Shown here: one piece after another, positions 21,201-32,300 of the stretch
Numbering within the stretch: the first letter of the stretch is position 1
Layout: each line of letters opens with the position of its first letter
From: Closterium sp. NIES-65
Lineage: Eukaryota > Streptophyta > Zygnematophyceae > Desmidiales > Closteriaceae
Assembly: GCA_948144175.1 (NCBI GenBank)
Contig: CANXME010002091.1
Location: forward strand, 62,001 to 126,000
Direction: 5' to 3'
DNA length: 64,000 nt
Position numbers and translations under genes: made by a program
Notes under the pieces: model-generated
Databases searched by the model: none
What the model saw: the letters and a program-made list of their open reading frames with translations, nothing else
What the model was told of the DNA's origin: nothing

Positions 21201-24200
21201 AGACACACCAGAGACTGCGGAGGCAGCAGGGGCAGGAGGGTCAGGAGGGGCAGCAGCGACTGCAGGGGCAGCAGGGGCAGTAGAGGCTGGGGGGGTAGCG
21301 GGGCTAACAGGGGCGCTGATCTCCCCTGGTAGCAGCAGTGGGGTAGAGGGGAAAGGGGTGGATGGGGGGAGATGGGGGGAGAGCAAGCGGGGGCGGATGT
21401 GGGGGAGGGGGAAGAGAGGGCGGGGGGAAAGCAGGGAGGGGTCTAGCGAGGGAGCGAGGCAGGGTCGGGGCAAGCAGGCAGCGAGTGGAGGGTGGGGGGG
21501 GGCAGGCGGGCAGGGAGTGCGAGTGCCCCGAAGCGTTTCTGCAGGGCAGGAAGGAAACGTATCCTCTGCGCCCTCAGCACAGCATCAAGGCACATCCTCC
21601 GGTGGCTTCCCCTCCAGTCCCGTGCGCAGCAGCAGCGGGCACGCAGGGCCAGCAGCAGCAGCAGCAGCAGCAGCAGGGCAGGAGCAACCGCGGGTGCTGG
21701 CAAGGCGGCTATCAGCGGATGTCAGTCACGGCACGCGGGTCACGCGCCTGCACGGCACCTCGGGGGGCTCCGGCTCTGCTGACCTCACCCGACTGCTGCA
21801 ACCCGCACCTCGCTCCGCCCCTTGCTCTGCCCTGCACTCTGCGCCCTCCCTCCCTCCGAACCTCGCCTCCCTCCCCCCGCACCTTGCTTCCATGCCCTCG
21901 CCCTACCTGGCCAGCTTCGAGTCGGCGTCAGCAGCAGGCAGTGTTCTGCCCAGGGGGCCTGCCGCTGCTGCAGCTGCTGCTGCCTGTGCGGGCGCTACAA
22001 GTGGGCCGCTGGGCTTAGAAAATGTTGCTGGCAGTGCGGCTGGAGGGCGGCTGACAGCTGGTCAGGAGACGCACGGGCCTGCAGGCTCGGCGATGGAAGC
22101 AGGCTTGGGGTTGGGTGTAGGTTCGGCGCCGAGCCTGAGTATGGGGGGGAGCTTGGGGCAGAGCGTCAGAAGTGCGAGTTGGGGCAGTGGGAGCGGGGCA
22201 GGAGGGCGGATGGAGTGGATGGGTGAGTGTGATGGGGGGGCAGTGAGCGCACGAGCAGGGGGAGGGGGAGGCATGGGGGGAGGCATGGGGGGAGAGAGAG
22301 CAGGAGTGGGAGAGGGGGACGGTGCAGGAGTGTTTGAATCGGCTGCTGACGTGGCAATGCTGCTGGGTGAACCTTTCATGCCGGTTTCCGGGCCTCTCAG
22401 ACCCTCCGGGTGCAGCAGCGTGTCTGCTGACGTGGCGGATATTGTCGTGTTGGATGACGGCCCAGGCTCTGACGTGGCAGCTGACGTGGAGATGCTGTGT
22501 GGGGATATACTCCCTGCACCTGCTACAGCTGCAGCCACCACCACTCCTGCTACAGCCGCCGCTGCTACAGCCGCCGCTGCTACAGCAGCAGCACCTGCCC
22601 CCACCACTTACCTCACCCCCAGCACCCCTGCAATCCCTCCCACACCCACTCCCGCCTCCCCGTCCCTCCCCTCTCTCCGCCCGCCAGCCAGCCCGCGGCA
22701 GCGCGTGGTGTGGCAGGGCGGTCGAGCAGCGGGGGAGGAGGACGTGGGGAGGGTGAGTGTGCGGGCGAGCTCAGAGGCACAGCAGTGGCTGCGCTCTCTG
22801 CAGCAGCCGGTGGGCCGCCTGCACGGCTTTGAGGACGTGACTGTAACGGACAGCGTTGTACAGGACGGGTCCGTGCTTGTAGGCACGGGCGTGTGTGAGG
22901 GGCTGGGGGGCGCTGGGTTGCTGCGCGGGGGTTCAGGGGACGTGATTGTGCGGCGAGGGGGTGGGGCGCGAGGGGAGGGGGGCGGGGGGGTGGTGAGGAG
23001 GCGCAGTACGGGGCGGGCAGGGACGGATGAGGTGGTGGGGCGCATGGGGAGGAGCGTGCAGCAGCGGGAGCGGGCACTCAGGAGACATGCTTCCGCTGGT
23101 GTGGCAGAGCAGGGGAGACGGGGGCAGAGGGGGGATGGGGGGAGTGTGGCTTGGGTTCGGGGGAACGAGGGGGGAAAGCAGGAGAGTGAAGGTCATGAGG
23201 GGGGTGATTCAGGCTGGGGGGAGCATCGGGAAGGGGATTCTGCTCGGGGGGGTTACAGTGGGGGTGCTAGTAGCGGGGGAGCAGAGACGGTTGTGACTAT
23301 AGGGGAGGTGGTGGCTGCTGTGGGTGATGGGGGGTGTTCCGGCAGTGCAAGGGGAGACACTGGGGGGAGCATGGGAGGAAAGGAGGGTGGTGAGATGGGG
23401 TGTGGAGGGGCTGAGGTGGAGGAGGGGAGCGAAGAAGAGGAGGAGGAGATGGAGGAGGAAGAAGATAAGAACGAGGAGGAGCAAGTGGGGTTGGCCAAGG
23501 AGGGAGAGGAGAAGGAAGGAGAGGGGGAGGGAAAGGGGGAGGTGGGCAAGGAGCGGGAGCGGGTGTGGTACGAGGTGTGTGTGGCGGATGAGGGGGAGGG
23601 CATGGCGGAGGACGAGGTGCAGCAGGTGCTCTTCATGGCTCAGGCGGGCGCGCAGAGGGGGTGAGTGAGGAATGTGTGGGGTGGTGTGAAGGCAGGTTGA
23701 GGTCAACACTTGAGCTTCTCTCTATTGTCCATCACCCCCTCCCCTTGTTCGCCCCCTCATCTGCTCTGCATTCTCCAACCTTCCACCCCTTACCCGCTCC
23801 ATTTCCCCCCTCTCTCTCCCCGTGTGCGCAGGGGAGTGGGCGGCACGGGATTGGGCCTGGCCATCAGCCACGGGCTGCTGGCGCTGATGGGCGGACGCCT
23901 CTGGATCAAATCCCAGCCGTCCAAAGGCACCCAGGCCTTCGCCCTCATCCCCCTCCTCCCCGCGTCCGCCCCCTTCCCCCCATCCGCCAAGGGTGGGCCC
24001 CCTGCCTCCCCCCTGGGGACAGGCCGGCGCTCCCCCTCGCCTTGCCTGGCCGGAGGGCAGGGGGGTAAGGAGGGTGAGGAGGGGGATAGGCAAACGCTGT
24101 CGACGAAAATGGAGGTGGAGGGGGCCGAGGGGGGTGGAAGAGAAGGGAAACGGGAAGAGAAAAGGAAGGTGGAGGGGGAGGAGGGGGAGGAAGGCGAGGA

Positions 24201-25923
24201 GGAGGAAGAGGAAGAGGAGGAGTGCAAGAGCCTGCGGGTGTTGGTAGCGGAGGACAACAAGGTGAATCAGCTGCTCATCCGCCGCCTGCTCAAGCACTAC
24301 GGGCACGACGTCACGGTGGTGGGCAATGGGCGCCTGGCCGTGGACGCGGTGCAGAAAGAGAGCTTCGACCTCGTGCTCATGGACTTGCAGATGCCTGTGC
24401 TGGTGAGCCATGTCATGCTGGTGAGCCATGTCATGCTGGTGAGCCATGTCATGCTGGTGAGCCATGTCATGCTGGTGAGCCATGTCATGCTGGTGAGCCA
24501 TGTCATGCTGGTGAGCCATGTCATGCTCGTGCGTACACTCCTCTCGCTCCAGGACTTCCCTTCTTGTCTACATTCCGGCTTCTGCCTGCTGCACTGTTTC
24601 TCCACTCCTTTCTGCGTCAACCATCTTTTTCAAGCCTCCCCGCCCTCTGCCTCCCCAGGATGGGCTGAGTGCCACACGCGAGATCAGAAAGCTGCCAGGA
24701 AAGGAGGCGCGCATACCAGTGTACGCGCTGACGGCGGACGTGTTGGCGCCGGAGATAGAGGCGGCGGGGATGGACGGCTTCCTCAGCAAGCCCATCGCCT
24801 GGGACAAGATGAGCCACGTCGTGCACTCTCTGCTGCACGCTAAAAACGCCAAGCTGAAGCAGCAGAAGCAGGCCGCCGCCGCTGCTGCTTCTGCTTCTGC
24901 TGCTGCTGCCGCTGCTTCTGCTGTTGGAAAGGGTGGAGAGGCAGGGCCGCAGACACAGAGCAGGGAGGGAGAGAAGGCAGGAGGTGGAGCAGCGGGCAAG
25001 GAGGTGGATGCAGGGAAACGGGCAGACGAGGGAACAGCAGGAGCAAGAGGTGCAGTGAGTGGCGCGGGTGCGGCTGCAGCAGAAGGAGGGGATGCGGCGG
25101 GTGGAGAGGGGGGAGGGGGAGGCGGCAGCAAGTTGCGGGTGTTGGTGGCGGAGGACAACAGAGTGAACCAGATGCTCATCCGCAAGATGCTGCAGCACTA
25201 TGGGCACGAGGTGAGCCAGGCACGACATGAGCTTGAGGGGTGCAGCGCTATGCACGAGGGCTGCTGGATGGCTTGCGCTCTAGGAATCACTGTCGGGAGA
25301 CCTGAGACCTTTAAGGGGAGGCCAATCGATGTGGCTCCAGTATTGTAGAGCTTTCTAGGGTCGACTTGCATCATTTAATATGCTGGTGTTGCTGTTCTGC
25401 CACATCGCAACGGCACTCTCCCTGGCATGGCATGGCATGGCATGGCATGGCAGGTGACACTGGTGCTCAACGGGCGGCTGGCAGTGGAGGCGGTGCAAGC
25501 AAAGCCATTCGACCTTGTTCTCATGGATATTCAGATGCCCATCATGGTGAGTCAGGTCGCATACACCATCACATGTACGTGATTGGTGCATGAAAAGATA
25601 CACGTGCCACATGCGTGAGCCCCATGTGTTATGCTTGCGACATTGTTGTTGCGGGGCACGTCACTCATCTGCCATCCTCTCCCCACTCCTCCCCTATGTA
25701 CCCTACATCACCAACCCTGCAGGATGGCTTGACAGCCACGCGTGAGATCAGGAAGCTGCCAGGAAAGGAGGCGCGAGTCCCGGTGTACGCGTTGACGGCG
25801 GACGTATTGGCGCCGGAGATAGAGGCGGCGGGGATGGACGGCTTCCTCAGCAAGCCCATCGCCTGGGATAAGATGAGCCGCGTCGTGGAAACCCTGCTGC
25901 GAGCCAAGGCAGGCCAGTCCTGA
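15267..25923 (+). CDS. Hybrid histidine kinase with PAS-like region and two receiver domains
   Basis: A two-component phosphorelay sensor. Exons: 15267-16136, 16722-16819, 17078-17288, 17768-17895, 18105-18355, 18643-18836, 20424-20534, 20803-23660, 23832-24402, 24659-25210, 25454-25546 and 25723-25923; they join in frame to 2045 codons plus stop. A low-complexity N-terminus is followed by a PAS-like part (PQAVVFVDDELAQ, NPAAADLLDLP). The phospho-acceptor His is in MSHELRTPM near residue 510. The ATPase N box is NLVSNAVKFS near 625, the G1 box is DEGEGM near 1550 and the G2 box is GVGGTGLGLA near 1575. About 895 low-complexity residues separate N and G1. Receivers start near residues 1707 and 1922, each with LRVLVAEDN, a phospho-acceptor Asp (LVLMDLQMP, LVLMDIQMP) and LSKP. 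No membrane segment or known ligand domain was seen. The signal sensed is unknown. Intron 4 has a GC donor. Confidence 0.86.
16107..16586 (+). repeat. 30-bp minisatellite (16 copies) at the first exon-intron junction of the histidine kinase
   Basis: Units contain GCAAGCGACACAAGGTAATG, that is, the end of exon 1 (ACACAAG) followed by a splice donor (GTAATG). All units keep the reading frame (10 codons), so any copy can serve as the donor without changing the frame of exon 2. Confidence 0.95.
17358..17453 (+). repeat. Partial copy of the tail of histidine kinase exon 3
   Basis: Repeats the last ~95 bp of exon 3 (encoding QSARLGQQFDAILKRM and on) together with its donor context GTGGGTGG, 165 bp downstream. 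It probably lies in the intron as a pseudo-exon. If spliced in, it would duplicate part of the PAS-like region. Confidence 0.88.
17610..17678 (+). repeat. Truncated copy of the head of histidine kinase exon 4
   Basis: Preceded by its own CCCCCAG acceptor, this 69-bp stretch matches the start of exon 4 (NPAAADLLDLPCFGEVDP) with a few differences, then diverges. The full exon starts 158 bp downstream at 17768. Confidence 0.9.
18516..18568 (+). repeat. Truncated copy of the head of histidine kinase exon 6
   Basis: After a CCGCAG acceptor, 53 bp match the start of exon 6 (VLGMLDLLRLTEM) with about five differences. It then runs into a TGA. The complete exon begins at 18643. Confidence 0.9.
18881..19103 (+). 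repeat. Two downstream partial copies of the tail of histidine kinase exon 6
   Basis: Positions 18881-19003 repeat the exon 6 tail (ASADGLTTVLNNILDFCKM to the donor-like GTGCGT). Positions 19066-19103 repeat a shorter piece (LMTVLNNILD). Both lie in intron 6, between the real exon 6 and the minisatellites. Confidence 0.9.
19104..20373. repeat. Three successive tandem arrays in histidine kinase intron 6
   Basis: A 15-bp array based on CGAGGATATCCACCC (about 19104-19205) is followed by a ~21-bp array based on CTGCGTTCCTCCCCCACC (about 19206-19592), then a decayed piece of the head of exon 7 (19604-19655), then about 30 copies of a very uniform 24-bp unit containing CCTGAGTCCCCTAAGTCTGG (19657-20373). 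The 24-bp array is open in several frames on both strands by periodicity alone. Confidence 0.93.
24403..24530 (+). repeat. 18-bp minisatellite (7 copies) at the donor of histidine kinase exon 9
   Basis: The unit GTGAGCCATGTCATGCTG begins with a splice donor and ends with the CTG that precedes the true donor at 24403. Every unit boundary recreates CTG|GTGAGC in the same frame. The exon before it encodes the Asp box of receiver 1 (LVLMDLQMP). Confidence 0.95.
25422..25452. repeat. CATGG pentanucleotide run before histidine kinase exon 11
   Basis: Five to six copies of CATGG immediately precede the CAG acceptor at 25451-25453, where a polypyrimidine tract would normally be. Confidence 0.8.
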
Positions 25924-26301
25924 TTCTGAAATATTTTTATGTGATTCTCTGCTAGGGTTATTCTTTGGTTTTTCTCTCGAAAGTAATTGTGAATGGCTTT
26001 GTTTCTGTGGCTTATGGATGATGTAAATAGCGCTCTGCTCAGTTACGCGGTGTCGGTTGCTCTTATTACTGTCATCTGTGTACATAAGGTTATAATATCA
26101 TTTCATTTAAAAAATGTGTTGTTTATCTACGAAGCACCCAATGCATTATCGAGGTTACCAGTATCGCAAAAAATCCTTGAAAGAGACCAGCCTTTAAATC
26201 GAGCTCCAGCCGCCTTTTGCATCCAATAGACAGAAAGTAAACACGCGATCCGACAGTTTGTAGGATCCTCGAAGCAGGGTTCGGGGAGGGCGGTAGGCGG
26301 A
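25924..26301. other. Intergenic region between the histidine kinase and METTL17 genes
   Basis: 378 bp. The left part is the 3' region of the kinase; an AT-rich patch near 26090-26120 is the least GC-rich stretch nearby. The right part must contain the METTL17 promoter. No clear TATA box or RNA gene is seen. Confidence 0.5.
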
Positions 26302-29300
26302 ATGGCCGCGTGGGGCGGCGCGTTCCGCGCAACGCGCGCGGCGTGGAAGAAGCGGAAGGGGCCGATGCTGATGCCGGGGCTGCTGGAGGCGCAGCAGCTG
26401 GCTGTGGCTCGGCAGCCCGAACGTGTGCTTCGGAACCGAGGCTTGGTGGAGATCGGGCAGGTCTGCCTGCCGAACGCGCTGCAGCAGTCGATTAAAGCCA
26501 TCGTCGCGGAAGGTAGTTTCTGTCCAGTTCGTGCACACGCTCTTATGACGTCACGATCCGCCCTCTCCTGGCGCTTTTTTTCCGCAGAAAGCATCCGCCT
26601 TCTCGCCCTCCCGCCCCCCCAACGCCTTCCAGATTTAGTTCAGCTGGGCCCCCCTTTCTCCCCACCCCTCTTCCCTCATCGCTTCCGCCGGCCCCCCAGG
26701 CGCAACCAGTTCCGCGCACGTGCACCGCGACGTGCGCCGGCTGATGTCTGCGTACGACGCGTTCTTCAGCGGGTGGCCGCAGCCGTCCGCGGAGCGCCTG
26801 GCGGACGACACGCGGGAGCCGCCGCTGATGCGCGAAATGGACGTGGGGCGCATTCCGGACGCGCGGATGGTGCGACTGCTGCGCGGATGGGAGAAGAACT
26901 CGTGGGGGAAGGGCACGGAGGAGGGCGGGGAAGGGGGCGCGGGGGAAGCGGCGGAGAGGGGGAAAGGGGGGGCGCGGGAGCGGGGGGAGGGGGGGAGGCG
27001 CGCAGTGGAGTATGGGGAGACGGAGGCCCTGGCATACGCGGCTGCGCGCATGCCCTCCACCTATGCCGCCGTGTTCCGCGCTCTCACTGAGGTGGGGAGC
27101 TTGGGCTGTGCGTATCGGGGAGAGGAGGGGCGGTTTATTGGGTGTTCTCTCACCCGCTGTGCCTGGCTGGCACACCAACAGCGCCACCCAACCCTTTGCG
27201 TCCTACACAGACCTTACTCCACCGTGTTGTATTCCCTCCTTTCTTCCTTCACCCCTCATTCTATCCTTCCCGCCTCTGCCCCTCCCTCTTGCTGCGCCCA
27301 CCCCTCCTGCCCATACCCCCACTGGCGGCAGGTGAAGCGACGACTGCCCTCACTCTCGCCCTCCTCCCTGCTGGACTTCGGATCCGGGCCTGGCACCGTG
27401 ATGTGGTGAGATGCGGTGAGATGCGGTGGGGTGTGCCGTGATATGGTGAGATGCACTGTTGTGCTTTGAAGTCCGCCCACCTGGCAGGCACCTGCTCATG
27501 CTCAGGGGTGCAGCCCACACTAATCATTCCCGCTTGCCACACCCACCTTAAACACTGCTGTATCTGCTGTGCTTTGCTTCTGTGCGGTGCTATATATGCT
27601 GCCCCTCACTCCGCCCTCACCTTGTGCGTGCAGGGTGGCGAGCGAGGTGTGGGGCAGCACGGTGCAGCGGGCAGCAGCAGTGGAGCCCGCTGATGCCATG
27701 TGGGCCATGGGGGAGCGCATCAGAGCTGGTGAGCTGTGAGAGGTGAGGGCAGGTGAGGGCCGGTGAGGGCAGGTGAGGGGTGTGGGTGACATGGATGCAA
27801 GTGGGCGGGACTGTGAGAGTGCGGTTAGGGAGTTGGACCAGTGCCGTGCCTTTCCTGGATGCACCATTGCCGTGCCTTTCGCCAGCCATACTGCCCACAG
27901 TCCATCCACACGCCTGCCTTGCCTGCCAGACTACCACAGTGCCACTACACGCTGGCCTTCCGCTGTGTTGAAGGAGCGTGGAGATCGTGGGGAGGAGCGT
28001 ATGCATGATACGCTTTTGCTGCCTAAGGAAATATATTAATATATCATTGTTGATTGTTCACCTTCTGTAGTGTTTTTTACCATTAATGCACTCACAGCAG
28101 CGATTCCTTGATTACTCATATTCAATGTCAATTTTGCCTGCACCTCCCTCCTTGACTTTCTTTCCCCATCCCCCCTGCCCTCCCTTTCCCCTCCTCCCTT
28201 CCGCTCCCCACCGCATCCCCCCTCGCCCTGTCTCCCCAACCAGTGGCAGCAGCGGGTCCCAGGCCCCCACGTGCGCTGCGCGATGCTGTTCGGTACACCA
28301 GTCTGCAGCACCTGTCAAGGGAGGCACGCGGGGCCGACAGGGTGTTTGACGTTGTGGTGGCGGTGAGAGGGGGGGGGAAGAGGGCAGGGGTGGGGGTGAG
28401 GGGTGGCTACCGATGAAGTGTGGGGAGAGGTGGTGTGTGGTTCTGTGCTGCCATGCCTGCCTGGCTGCAGCATCACTCCTTTCGAACCGCATGTCTCTCG
28501 CACCATCCCCCGCCCTCCCTTTCTCACCACACTACCCCTGCTCTCCCATGCGGCAGGCGTATGCGCTGGGCGAGGTGGACTCAGTGGATGAGAGGCGCGC
28601 CATTGTGGACCGCCTCTGGAGCCATGCACGCCATGTCATGGTATGTCATGGTGTTTTTGAATGTGATGGCATATGGTCGCATGTGATGGCATGTGATGGC
28701 ATGTGATGGTAAGTGATGATATGTGATGGTAAGTGATGGTATATGATGATAAGTGATGGTATGTGATGTGATGTTGTGATGGCATGTGGTGATGTGGTAC
28801 TATGGTATGGGATGCATGCGCCTGCCTGCCTCTCCAACCGCATCGTCCTCCCTACTTTGTCTCATCTCTTCTCATGCCTTCTCCTCGCTTCACGTCTCCC
28901 ACCTGTGCGTGTGTGGGAGCACAGGTGCTGGTGGAGACAGGCAACCCACGCGGTTATGAGGCCATAGCCAAGGCCAGGGCGCACATACTGCACACACAGA
29001 GAGCGGTGAGCACATGAACCATACGACGCCCGTTTCTCTCTGGCGGTGCAGCGTATGAGCTGGCGGTGCAGCGTATAAGCGGGCAGTGCAGCGTATGAGC
29101 GGGCGGTGCAGCGTATGAGCGGGCGGTGCAGCGTATGAGCGGGCGGCGCAGCGTATGAGCGGGCGGTGCAGCGTATGAGCGGGCGGTGCAGCGTATGAGC
29201 GGGCGGTGCAGCGTATGAGCGTACGGTGCAGCGTATGAGCGGGCGGTGCAGCGTATGAGCGGGCGGTGCAGCGTATGAGCGGGCGGTGCAGCGTATGAGC

Positions 29301-32300
29301 GGGCAGTGCAGCGTATGAGCGGGCGGTGCAGCGTATGAGCGGGCGGTGCAGCGTATGAGCGGGCGGTGCAGCGTATGAGCGGGCGGTGCAGCGTATGAGC
29401 GGGCGGTGCAGCGTATGAGCGTGCGGTGCAGCGTATGAGAGGGCGATGCAGCGTATGAGCGGGCGGTGCAGCGTATGAGCGGGCGGTGCAGCGTATGAGC
29501 GGGCGGTGCAGTGTATGAGCGGGCGGTGCAGCGTATGAGCGGGCGGTGCAGCGTATGAGCGGGCGGTGCAGCGTATGAGCGTGCGGTGCAGCGTATGAGA
29601 GGGCGATGCAGCGTATGAGCGGGCGGTGCAGCGTATGAGCGGGCGGTGCAGCGTATGAGCGGGCGGTGCAGTGTATGAGCGGGCGGTGCAGCGTATGAGC
29701 GGGCGGTGCAGCGTATGAGCGGGCGGTGCAGCGTATGAGCGGGCGGTGCAGCGTATGAGCGGGCGGTGCATCGTATGAGCGGACGGTGCATAGTATGAGC
29801 GGGCGGAGCAGCGTATGAGCGTGCGGTGCAGCGTATGAGCGGGCGGTGCAGCGTATGAGCGGGCGGTGCAGCGTATGAGCGTGCGCTGCAGCGTATGAGC
29901 GGGCGGTGCAGCGTATGAGCGGGCGGTGCAGCGTATGAGCGGGCGGTGCAGCGTATGAGCGTGCGGTGCAGCGTATGAGCGTGCGGTGCAGCGTATGAGC
30001 GGGCGGTGCAGCGTATGAGCGGGCGGTGCAGCGTATGAGCGGGCGGTGCAGCGTATGAGCCGGCAGTGCAGCGTATGAGCGGGCGGTGCAGCGTATGAGC
30101 GGGCGGTGCAGCGTATGAGCAGGCGGTGCAGCGTATGAGCGGGCGGTGCAGCGTATGAGCGGGCGGTGCAGCGTATGAGCGGGCGGTGCAGCGTATGAGC
30201 GGGCGGTGCATTGTAAGAGCGTGCGGTGCAGCGTATGAGCGGACGGTGCAGCGTATGAGCCGGGCGGTGCAGCATATGAGCGGGCGGTGCAGCGTATGAG
30301 CGTGCGGTGCAGCGTATGAGTGGGCGGTGCAGCGTATGAGCGGACGGTGCAGCGTATGAGCGGGCGGTGCAGCGTATGAGCGTGCGGTGCAGCGTATGAC
30401 CGTGAGGTGCAGCGTATGAGCGGGCGGTGCAGAGTATGAGCGGGCGGTGCAGCGTATGAGCGGGCGGTGCAGCGTATGAGCGGACGGCTCAGCGTATGAG
30501 AGGGCGGCGCAGCGTATGAGAGGGCGGTGCAGCGTATGAGCGTGCGGTGCAGCGTATGAGCGGGCGGTGCAGCGTATGAGCGGGCGGTGCAGCGTATGAG
30601 CGGGCGGTGCAGCGTATGAGCGTGCGGTGCAGCGTATGGGCGGGCGGTGCATCGTATGAGCGGGCAGTGCAGCCTATGAGCGGGCGGTGCAGCGCATGAG
30701 CGGGCGGTGCAGCGTATGAACTTTCGGAGCAGCGTATGAGGGTGCGGTGCAGCGTATGAGCATGCGGTGCAGCGTAAGAGCAGGCTGTGCAGTGTAAGAG
30801 CGGGCTGTGCAGCGTATGAGCCGGGCTGTGCAGCGTATGAGCCGGGCGGTGCAGCGTATGAGCGGGCGGCGCAGCGTATGAGCGGGCGGCGCAACGTATG
30901 AGAGGGCGGCGCAGCGTATGAGCTTGCGATGCAACGTATGAGCGGGCGGTGCAGCGTATGAGCGGGCGGTGCAGCGTATGAGCGGGCGGTGCAGTGTATG
31001 AGCGTGCGGTGCATCGTATGAACGTGCGGTGCAGCGTATGAGCGGGCGGTGCAGCGTATGAGCGGGCGGTGCAGCGTATGGGCGGGCGGTGCAGGATATG
31101 AGCGGGCGGTGCAGCGTATGAGCGTGCCGTGCAGCGTATGAGCGTGCGGTGCAGCGTATGAGCGTGCGGTGCAGCGTATGAGCGTGCGGTGCAGCGTATG
31201 AGCGTGCGGTGCAGCGTATGAGCGGGCAATGCAGCGTTTGAGCGTGCGGTGCAGCGTATGAGCGTGCCGTGCAGCGTATGAGCGTGCGGTGCAGCGTATG
31301 AGCGTGCGGTGCAGCGTATGAGCGTGCCATGCAGCGTATGAGCGTGCGGTGTAGCGTATGAGCGTGCGGTGCTGCGTATGAGCGGGCGGTGCAGTGTATG
31401 AGCGTGCGGTGCAGCGTATGAGCGTGCGGTCCACCGTATGAGTTGGCGGTGCAGCGTTTGAGCGTGCGGTGCAGCGTATGAGCGGGCGGTGCAGCGTATG
31501 AGCGGGCGGTGCAGTGTATGAGCGTGTGGTGCATCGTATGAACGTGCGGTGCAGCGTATGAGCGGGCGGTGCAGCGTATGAGCGGACGGCTCAGCGTATG
31601 AGAGGGCGGCGCAGCGTATGAGAGGGCGGTGCAGCGTATGAGCGTGCGGTGCAGCGTATGAGCGGGCGGTGCAGCGTATGAGCGGGCGGTGCAGCGTATG
31701 AGCGGGCGGTGCAGCATATGAGCGTGCGGTGCAGCGTATGGGCGGGCGGTGCATCGTATGAGCGGGCAGTGCAGCGTATGAGCGGGCGGTGCATTGATGA
31801 GCGGGCGGTGCAGAGTATGAACTTTCGGAGCAGCGTATGAGGGTGCGGTGCAGCGTATGAGCATGCGGTGCAGCGTAAGAGCAGGCTGTGCAGTGTAAGA
31901 GCGGGCTGTGCAGCGTATGAGCCGGGCTGTGCAGCGTATGAGCCGGGCGGTGCAGCGTATGAGCGGGCGGCGCAGCGTATGGGCGGGCGGCGCAGCGTAT
32001 GAGAGGGCGGCGCAGCGTATGAGCTTGCGATGCAACGTATGAGCGGGCGGTGCAGCGTATGAGCGGGCGGTGCAGCGTATGAGCGGGCGGTGCAGTGTAT
32101 GAGCGTGCGGTGCATCGTATGAACGTGCGGTGCAGCGTATGAGCGGGCGGTGCAGCGTATGAGCGGGCGGTGCAGCGTATGGGCGGGCGGTGCAGGATAT
32201 GAGCGGGCGGTGCAGCGTATGAGCGTGCCGTGCAGCGTATGAGCGTGCGGTGCAGCGTATGAGCGTGCGGTGCAGCGTATGAGCGTGCGGTGCAGCGTAT

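Noticed and set aside
20855..23636. Many short Pro/Ser-rich minus-strand frames opposite kinase exon 8
   Set aside because: Mirror images of the Gly/Ala/Glu-rich sense strand; no homology or splice logic.
15267..25923. Histidine kinase as a bacterial or giant-virus transfer
   Set aside because: Twelve exons with spliceosomal introns and local intron repeats like the neighbours; hybrid kinases are common in green plants and algae.
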